A stretch of DNA of 64,000 nt. Source: Coraliomargarita algicola. GTDB taxonomy: Bacteria > Verrucomicrobiota > Verrucomicrobiia > Opitutales > Coraliomargaritaceae. The stretch is from NCBI RefSeq assembly GCF_033878955.1, contig NZ_CP138858.1, forward strand, positions 1,798,001-1,862,000. Direction: 5' to 3'. The position numbers and the translations under genes are program-made. Shown piece by piece: positions 58,320 through 64,000 of the stretch. Position 1 is the stretch's first letter; every line of letters begins with the position of its first letter. Below the pieces are notes generated by a model. The model ran no database searches and was not told the DNA's origin. It was given only the letters and a program-made list of their open reading frames with translations.

Positions 58320-60355
58320 GTTTCCAAGAACCAGTCTGGCTCACCCTCATACCGATCCTACTCCTCATATTCGGCGGTATGTTAACGTACGGTTTTCGAC
58401 GCCGCGACGCACTACTCAGCCGCTTTGCAGCGGGCCGTCTATTGGAGCAACTCACCGAACAAGCCAGTCTAAGCCGAACCTGGATCAAAGCAGCATGTAT
58501 TCTATTAGCAGTCGTCGCGATTGGGGTCGCCCTTGCTCGCCCCCAGTTTGGAGTCGAGTGGTCTGAGCGCAAGGCCCGCGGCCTCGACATCGTATTCGTG
58601 CTCGACAGTTCCAAAAGTATGCTCGCTACCGATCTGCGCCCCACTCGCCTCGATCGAGCGAAACTCGCCATCATCGATTTAGTCGAACGCCTCGAAAGTG
58701 ACCGCATTGGCCTCGTCGCCTTTGCAGGACAAGCCTTTCTACAAACTCCACCCACCCTCGACTATTCCGCCTTCCGCGAAAGTCTCGACGCAGTCGACCC
58801 ATCCATTATGACCAGCGGTGGAAGTGATTTAGGTAATGCCATCAAAGAAGCCGCCGAAGCCTTCCCCACGGAGAGCAATGTTAAAGTCGTCGTCCTGCTA
58901 ACCGACGGCGAAGATCTGGGTGGACACGCAAGCCAAGCAGCCACAGCTGCCCGCGAAGATGGCATCCAAATTTTCGCCATTGGTATCGGCACCCCCGAAG
59001 GCGAATACCTAAAAATCCGCAATTCCCAAGGCATCGAAGAATTTGTTCGCGACGCAGAAGGTCAACCCGTACGTAGCCAACTCGACGAGAGCACCTTACA
59101 ACAAATCGCAAAAGCCACCGGCGGCAGCTACAGTCGCCTCAGTAACGCATCGCTGGATCAACTCTACCGTTCCGTAATCGCAACACTACCACGCGAAGAG
59201 CGCGAATCCGAACTACAAGAGATACACATTGAACGCTTCCAATGGGCCCTCTCCACTGCGATATGCTTACTCGTATTGGAAATCCTCATACGTCGCCGAC
59301 GCAGCGCAGCCATCCACGCGAGCTTACTATTACTCGCCGTATTTGTTGCTAGCCCAACAGAGTCCCAAGCGCAATCCGAGCCCACCGACGAGGCTCAAGC
59401 CCTATCAGAAACAACATTGCCAAACGACGCCCGCAGCAGCTATAACGCCGCCTACGAAGCACTCAGTTCAGGCGACTACGAAACTGCCATCCAAGGCTAC
59501 GAAGCCGCAATCGCTCAGTCCGACGATTTTACACTACAACGTGATGCCCTCTACAACCTTGGCTACGCCACTTACCAACAAGGCCGTGGCAGCTACGAAA
59601 CAGGCGATCCACAAACGGCCCTCGAACAAATCCAAAAGGCGGAAGCGCTTTACAAGTCAGCCCAAGAAATCGATCCCAACGACACGTCCATTCAACAAGA
59701 CCTGGAGAAAGTGACAGCAGTTCGCGAAGTAATTGAGAAATTAATCGAAGAACAAAAAAAACAGGATCCACAGCAACAAGATCAATCCCAGGACTCCGAC
59801 AACTCCGACCAACAAAACGAGCAATCTCCAGAGAACCAAAACTCGGATCAAAATCAGGAACAAAACCAAAACGAATCACAGCAAGGCGACGAACAGGAAC
59901 AAAACAAAGGCGAACAATCGGAAGACTCCAAGCAAGACCAACAAGGGGATCAGTCGCAGCAAAATGAACAAGGGGAATCGGGGGATCAAAGCTCCGAAGA
60001 ACAACAGCAAGCACAAAACGGAGCCGAAAGCGAAGACGACCATTCTCAAAACAGTGCCTCTGAAAGTGAGACACAAGAATCCACTCAGGACCCCGTCGAC
60101 GACATTCCGCAACCCGCTGAGGAAAACGAAGCCACCTCCGAATCCCAGCAACCAAGCGGCATGCCTGAACCAAGCGAAGACCAGACCAGCCCAGAAGCTC
60201 CAGGCGCAGCCAGCGGCACGATCAGTGAACCCGTCGAAGGTATGAGTCCAGAAGAAGCAGCCGCGCTACTCGACTCGCTTCAAGGCAAAGAAACTCTTCT
60301 CCCATTTATCGATCAATCCCGCCGAGGGCGCCAAAGCGACCTCCGCGACTGGTAA
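58316..60355 (+). CDS. BatB-BatC fusion: vWA domain plus TPR and low-complexity tail
   Basis: This 679-residue protein has an N-terminal helix pair, a vWA domain (~85-300; IVFVLDSSKSMLATDLRP, VVLLTDGEDLGGHASQ), a helix pair at ~305-350, then two or three TPR-like repeats (~370-470; YNAAYEALSSGDYETAIQGY, DALYNLGYATYQQGRGSY) and a ~150-residue tail extremely rich in Gln, Glu, Ser, Asn and Asp (~475-640). In Bacteroides BatB and BatC are separate proteins; here they are one. The last ~40 residues are ordered again (SPEEAAALLDSLQGKE). Confidence 0.9.
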   Translation: MSFQEPVWLTLIPILLLIFGGMLTYGFRRRDALLSRFAAGRLLEQLTEQASLSRTWIKAACILLAVVAIGVALARPQFGVEWSERKARGLDIVFVLDSSKSMLATDLRPTRLDRAKLAIIDLVERLESDRIGLVAFAGQAFLQTPPTLDYSAFRESLDAVDPSIMTSGGSDLGNAIKEAAEAFPTESNVKVVVLLTDGEDLGGHASQAATAAREDGIQIFAIGIGTPEGEYLKIRNSQGIEEFVRDAEGQPVRSQLDESTLQQIAKATGGSYSRLSNASLDQLYRSVIATLPREERESELQEIHIERFQWALSTAICLLVLEILIRRRRSAAIHASLLLLAVFVASPTESQAQSEPTDEAQALSETTLPNDARSSYNAAYEALSSGDYETAIQGYEAAIAQSDDFTLQRDALYNLGYATYQQGRGSYETGDPQTALEQIQKAEALYKSAQEIDPNDTSIQQDLEKVTAVREVIEKLIEEQKKQDPQQQDQSQDSDNSDQQNEQSPENQNSDQNQEQNQNESQQGDEQEQNKGEQSEDSKQDQQGDQSQQNEQGESGDQSSEEQQQAQNGAESEDDHSQNSASESETQESTQDPVDDIPQPAEENEATSESQQPSGMPEPSEDQTSPEAPGAASGTISEPVEGMSPEEAAALLDSLQGKETLLPFIDQSRRGRQSDLRDW

Positions 60356-60365
60356 TCTAACTGCT

Positions 60366-62186
60366 ATGCATCGACTCTACTTACTGATTCCACTCTGCTT
60401 TGCACTACTCGCAACCTCTGCCTCTGCAGCGGTCCAAGTGACCGCGATCTTTAATCCACCGCGCATCGCGATGGGCGACAAGTCGCAGTACATCGTTGAA
60501 ATCAAAGAAACCGACACCAGTAAGCTACCCGATCCTGAACGCGTCACCAGCCTTCCCATCCCCCAATCTGGCGGCCTCGAACTCACCAATGGCCGTACCT
60601 CCACCAGTCAACAAACCAGTATTATAAACGGTGCTGCCGAATACAGCATCACTCAGCAACTCATCATCGATGCCAAACCTCCACGCGTCGGTAAATTCAC
60701 AATTCCCAGCTACGTCTTCCAATACAAAGGAGAAACCTACCGCGTCCCCGCTGCCACCCTGGAAACAGTCGAACGCCCCGCCGATGCAGGCCCCACTACC
60801 GACGAATTAATCTTTCTAAAAACCGACACTCCCGAACAGCTCTACGTCGGCCAGACCACCCCCATCCAACTAAAGCTTTATATTTCGGAAAACATAAGGC
60901 TCAGCAGCCTCAATAGTTTCGACCGTAGCGCAGACGGTTTCACGATAAGCGAACTTCCCGACAGCCAAGAAAGCACCGAAATCGTCAAAGGTCGCCGCTA
61001 CCGCGTTCTCACTTGGCCGCTCACAATCACCCCCATTCAAACAGGCGAACAAGATCTCAGTTTCCAATTTACCGTATCAGCCAATGTGCCAGGCCAGAAC
61101 AACCGTCGCGATCCCTTTGGTCGTCGAGGCTTAGGCGGCAGCCTATTTGACGACCTATTCGGCCAAACAGAACGCTTCACCGTTTACACCGAACCGACAA
61201 AAGTCGACGTACTCAGTTTGCCCAACGACGGGAAACCAGACAGTTTCACAGGTGCCATCGGAGACTTCAGCATGAAAGTTTATACCGACCGGGACGAAAC
61301 CCAAACAGGCGAACCCATTATGCTGTCCGTGGAGATTACCGGCAATGGCAACTTCGACCGTATCAATGGCCCCATCATTCCCCAGATCGACGAATGGCGC
61401 ACCTACGCTCCTGAATCGCAATTCCAACCACACTCAGCAGAGAGCACCTTACGCGGCACGAAACGTTTCGACTACGTAATGATTCCAAATCACGACGGAA
61501 ACATCCAAATTCCATCAATAGCATTCGCCTATTTCGATGCGAAAAACAAACGCTACACGGAGCTCAGCTCGCCAGCGATCCCAATCAAAGTCACACCATC
61601 CAGTAAACAGGCAGCGCCCCCGACAGTCAGCAATCTTCCCACCAACACTCAAACAATCACAACAGCCCCCCCCTTACAAAAAGAACTCAGCATGGAGGAT
61701 GCCCTACTCACACTCGACTATCGTCCAACACCCAGCAAACACTCAAATTCCAAAGCCCTAAAAGACCCATCCATCTGGATCATCAACCTATCCCTAGCAG
61801 TCATCCTAACAATCAGCAGCTTATGGTTACGCCATAAACGACGCCTCAAAGAAGACTCCGCTTACGCCGATCAACAAGCCGCCAAACACGAATTGCGCGC
61901 AATTACAAATTCTGCACAGCATGCTAAAGACGCCGAAAGCTTCTATGCCCAAGCCCAGAGCGCGATACGCCTGGCCATCACCTGTCGGACACATAAAAAC
62001 CATCGTACCGCCAACATCAACGAACTCGAGAGCGCTCTCGAAAAAGCCAAAGTAGCCGAAGAAACAATTAGCCAAACACGCGAACTCTTCCAAACAGCCG
62101 ACGCACAACGCTTCGCCGGTAATACAGCTCCCAGCGATCTCTCCAGCGCAAAATCACAACTGGAAAGGATATTGAAAGCGATATGA
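60366..62186 (+). CDS. batD: BatD-like protein
   Basis: The 606-residue protein has a signal peptide (LLIPLCFALLATSASA) and long beta-rich Oxygen-tolerance/BatD domains (for example PRIAMGDKSQYIVEIKETD, LFDDLFGQTERFTVYTEP and IQIPSIAFAYFDAKNKRY). A single membrane helix lies at ~470-490 (WIINLSLAVILTISSLWL), followed by a cytosolic helical tail. This matches BatD. The batE-like gene overlaps its stop by four bases. Confidence 0.9.
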   Translation: MHRLYLLIPLCFALLATSASAAVQVTAIFNPPRIAMGDKSQYIVEIKETDTSKLPDPERVTSLPIPQSGGLELTNGRTSTSQQTSIINGAAEYSITQQLIIDAKPPRVGKFTIPSYVFQYKGETYRVPAATLETVERPADAGPTTDELIFLKTDTPEQLYVGQTTPIQLKLYISENIRLSSLNSFDRSADGFTISELPDSQESTEIVKGRRYRVLTWPLTITPIQTGEQDLSFQFTVSANVPGQNNRRDPFGRRGLGGSLFDDLFGQTERFTVYTEPTKVDVLSLPNDGKPDSFTGAIGDFSMKVYTDRDETQTGEPIMLSVEITGNGNFDRINGPIIPQIDEWRTYAPESQFQPHSAESTLRGTKRFDYVMIPNHDGNIQIPSIAFAYFDAKNKRYTELSSPAIPIKVTPSSKQAAPPTVSNLPTNTQTITTAPPLQKELSMEDALLTLDYRPTPSKHSNSKALKDPSIWIINLSLAVILTISSLWLRHKRRLKEDSAYADQQAAKHELRAITNSAQHAKDAESFYAQAQSAIRLAITCRTHKNHRTANINELESALEKAKVAEETISQTRELFQTADAQRFAGNTAPSDLSSAKSQLERILKAI

Positions 62187-62977
62187 ACTTACCAAGCCCC
62201 CAAGGGAAGATAGAAACATCTCACAAAGCACCACATAGAATACAACAATTCTTGAAATTCTCTCGGCGAATTCCCCTCTATCTAGTCACAATCCTGGCCA
62301 GCATATTGACCGCTCAGGCAGACGACTTTACAGACGGCCTTGAAGCCTACCATGAATCCAAGTATGCAGAGTCGGCCGCCGCATTCGAGCGCAGCCTCGA
62401 GCAAGGCGAAAGCGCCGCAACCCACCACAACCTGGCGCTCAGCCTCTTCCAGCAAGGCAAACTCGCCCAAGCAGTCTGGCAGCTAGAACGCGCCGTCCGA
62501 CTCGCCCCCACCAATCAAACCTATCTTTACAAACTCGGGGCACTACGCCAGCAGCTCGGGCTCTATAAGCTTCCCACCACCTGGTGGCAAAGCGCCGCCA
62601 ATTTTCAACCTCAGCGCACATGGATGAGCATCGCATCCATATGTTTTTGGATCATCGCCGCGGCCCTCATAGGACCACGCGTCGGAGGCTTCAGGCGCCC
62701 CATCCTGCTAAAGCTTTCGCTCAGCTTCGCAGTAATCGTCCTAACAATCAGCACTGCAGCCCTCATCATTCAAAGCACCCAGCAAGCTTCCGGAGTCATC
62801 ATTTCAGAAGAACCCACGCCCCTGCACCACGCTCCTGCCAGCGCAGCCCCCGAAGCAGGAATCGCCCGCCCCGGCGAACGTGCCCGCATCCTCGATCAGC
62901 ACAACCAATTCTTAAAAATCAAAACCGAGGCCAAACTCAGCGGCTGGATACCAGCCCAAGCCTTCCGCAAACTTTAA
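62183..62977 (+). CDS. batE: BatE-like TPR/SH3 membrane protein
   Basis: This 264-residue protein has a hydrophobic N-terminal segment (PLYLVTILASILTAQA), a TPR pair (~50-135; GLEAYHESKYAESAAAFERS, LALSLFQQGKLAQAVWQLER), two membrane helices (~155-205) and a C-terminal SH3-like domain (GERARILDQHNQFLKIKTEA). This order matches BatE. It is the last gene of the operon; a terminator-like hairpin follows 35 bp later. Confidence 0.85.
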   Translation: MNLPSPQGKIETSHKAPHRIQQFLKFSRRIPLYLVTILASILTAQADDFTDGLEAYHESKYAESAAAFERSLEQGESAATHHNLALSLFQQGKLAQAVWQLERAVRLAPTNQTYLYKLGALRQQLGLYKLPTTWWQSAANFQPQRTWMSIASICFWIIAAALIGPRVGGFRRPILLKLSLSFAVIVLTISTAALIIQSTQQASGVIISEEPTPLHHAPASAAPEAGIARPGERARILDQHNQFLKIKTEAKLSGWIPAQAFRKL

Positions 62978-63012
62978 GCTCAAGCATAGCAATCCACACA
63001 CTCAACAATCCA

Positions 63013-63041
63013 AAGAATAAATACCCTGCGTATTTATTCTT
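63013..63041. terminator. Terminator-like perfect 12-bp hairpin after the Bat operon
   Basis: AAGAATAAATAC (63013-63024) pairs perfectly with GTATTTATTCTT (63030-63041) around CCTGC. It is AT-rich, lies 35 bp after the batE stop and 34 bp before the RAYT gene, and might instead belong to the mobile gene. Confidence 0.65.
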
Positions 63042-63074
63042 GATTAATTTTAAGATTTAATTCAACTTATAGGC

Positions 63075-64000
63075 ATGAATCGCCGACGCTTGATTATCCC
63101 CGAGAGCACTACGGCTTATCACTTAATCTGCCGAACGGCTTGCCAAGCCTACCTGTTTGGGGATCAAGAAAAAGAGGTTTTTGTCCGTCTATTACTACAA
63201 CAAGCGCGCTTTGCGGGGATAGAAATCTTATCCTACTGCATCATGTCGAATCATGTGCACCTGCTCGTTCGTATTTCTCCAATCGAGTCCTTGCCGGATC
63301 GAGAACTGCTACACCGCTACCGGAGTTATTATGGGGCGGAGAAGGTTCCGCAGTCGACCTATTCAGTGGAAGAACTGCAAACTCTTCTCCGAATCGGAGG
63401 GCCGGATGCCGAAGTGGCTCGCCGACGTGTTCTAGCGCGCATGGGAGACTTGTCGGCTTTTATGCGCGAACTGAAACAACGCTTTACTATCTGGTATAAT
63501 CATAAGCACGACAATCAGGGCACGATCTGGGCTTCTCGCTATAAGAGCTTGATTGTGGAAAACGCCTCTGAAAGTTTGGCTAAGGTCGCGGCTTACATCG
63601 ACTTAAATCCAATTAGAGCGGAAATGGTGGATGACCCCAAAGATTATCGCTGGTGCGGATATGCGGCTGCCATGGCCGGGCGTAAAGCGCAGAAGGATGC
63701 GATCATAAAACTTTTCTCCGAAGAGGACACATTCTCACAAGCCATCGCAAATTATCGCTTGATTCTATTTGGAAAGGGATACATCAGCAAAGGCTCAGCC
63801 ACTAAAGACCAAGGGTCTATCTCTCCTGCAGCTTTAGAAAAGGTCATCGCCGACAAGGGACATGTTTCAACTCACGAATTACTACGGATGCGAGTGCGCT
63901 ATTTTGCAGATGGCACGGCGATCGGCTCAAAGGTATTTGTTGAAGACATTGTGCATCGCAATCGAGCGGCCTTTGGCCTTAAAAGGAAGAAGACGAGCAC
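63075..64000 (+). CDS. rayT: REP-associated tyrosine transposase (RAYT, Y1/IS200-like), 3' end beyond window
   Basis: At least 308 codons are visible with no stop before the window edge. The HUH nuclease motif lies in CIMSNHVHLLVRIS (HVH) at ~residues 55-68. The catalytic Tyr is expected in FMRELKQRFTIWYNHKH (~residues 130-146), and the conserved IWASRYKSLIVEN and AAYIDLNPIRAEMV follow. These define the TnpA_REP branch, which nicks and joins single-stranded DNA at REP hairpins. The C-terminal part (~250 onward) resembles the DnaA-like helical extension of larger RAYTs. REP-like elements with GTAG occur at 12.0, 39.9 and 50.1 kb. Confidence 0.88.
   Translation, partial: MNRRRLIIPESTTAYHLICRTACQAYLFGDQEKEVFVRLLLQQARFAGIEILSYCIMSNHVHLLVRISPIESLPDRELLHRYRSYYGAEKVPQSTYSVEELQTLLRIGGPDAEVARRRVLARMGDLSAFMRELKQRFTIWYNHKHDNQGTIWASRYKSLIVENASESLAKVAAYIDLNPIRAEMVDDPKDYRWCGYAAAMAGRKAQKDAIIKLFSEEDTFSQAIANYRLILFGKGYISKGSATKDQGSISPAALEKVIADKGHVSTHELLRMRVRYFADGTAIGSKVFVEDIVHRNRAAFGLKRKKTS

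Overview
The window looks like a chromosome segment of a marine Verrucomicrobium, probably class Opitutae (Coraliomargarita/Puniceicoccales-like). This is inferred from gene content: Bat/MoxR aerotolerance operon, VIT-vWA protein with rhombosortase, NrfHA, SO_0444-type permease, large choice-of-anchor phosphatase, RAYT transposase and palindromic intergenic repeats. No rRNA is present to confirm it. There are about 55 protein genes and two tRNAs, tRNA-Leu(CAG) and tRNA-Gly(GCC).

Layout. 1-12 kb: end of a SNF2 helicase with a SWIM protein, a nitronate-monooxygenase-like flavoprotein, a metal-efflux-type permease, a membrane protein, a PfkB sugar kinase, a TAT-exported alkaline phosphatase, a small lipoprotein, polyphosphate kinase and a type II topoisomerase B subunit. 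12.0-12.8 kb: six tandem copies of a ~140-bp palindrome-rich noncoding repeat. 13.1-18.5 kb: one giant secreted phosphoesterase with two different phosphatase domains. 24.1-19.0 kb (minus): a compact operon of a PhoD-type phosphatase, two lipoproteins, small unknown proteins and a gene apparently broken by a frameshift. 24.3-31.0 kb: a TetR-family regulator with three matching operators and a ten-gene redox/stress cluster: two AhpD-like proteins, NTF2-like protein, DUF5069, ECF sigma factor, YHS protein, thioredoxin and PNPOx-like protein, then an FMN reductase. 31.2-37.5 kb: tRNA-Leu, nitrite ammonification (nrfHA), an unknown secreted protein and a hybrid histidine kinase. 37.6-39.1 kb: an ArsR regulator divergent from an Old Yellow Enzyme. 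39.1-43.6 kb: a rhombosortase-like protease, a VIT-vWA protein with a Gly-rich C-terminal sorting-like tail, and a divergent sigma-54-activator-like regulator. 43.6-49.1 kb: a glycoside hydrolase and divergent cysI/cysJ around a perfect 14-bp inverted repeat. 49.1-52.2 kb: msrB and a carboxynorspermidine-synthase-like gene set among palindromic repeats and a MITE-like element, then tRNA-Gly. 52.3-63.0 kb: a PstS-like binding protein, an NtrC-type regulator and the seven-gene MoxR-DUF58-Bat operon. 63.1 kb to the end: a REP-associated tyrosine transposase, open at the window edge.

Themes. Phosphate handling recurs (alkaline phosphatase, PPK, giant phosphoesterase, PhoD, PstS-like protein), as do redox and stress functions. 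The palindromic repeats include hairpins preceded by GTAG, the hallmark of REP elements mobilised by RAYT proteins, and a RAYT gene is present. The best candidates for something undescribed are the rhombosortase/VIT-vWA/regulator locus, the TetR/ECF/AhpD redox cluster and the REP-RAYT repeat landscape.
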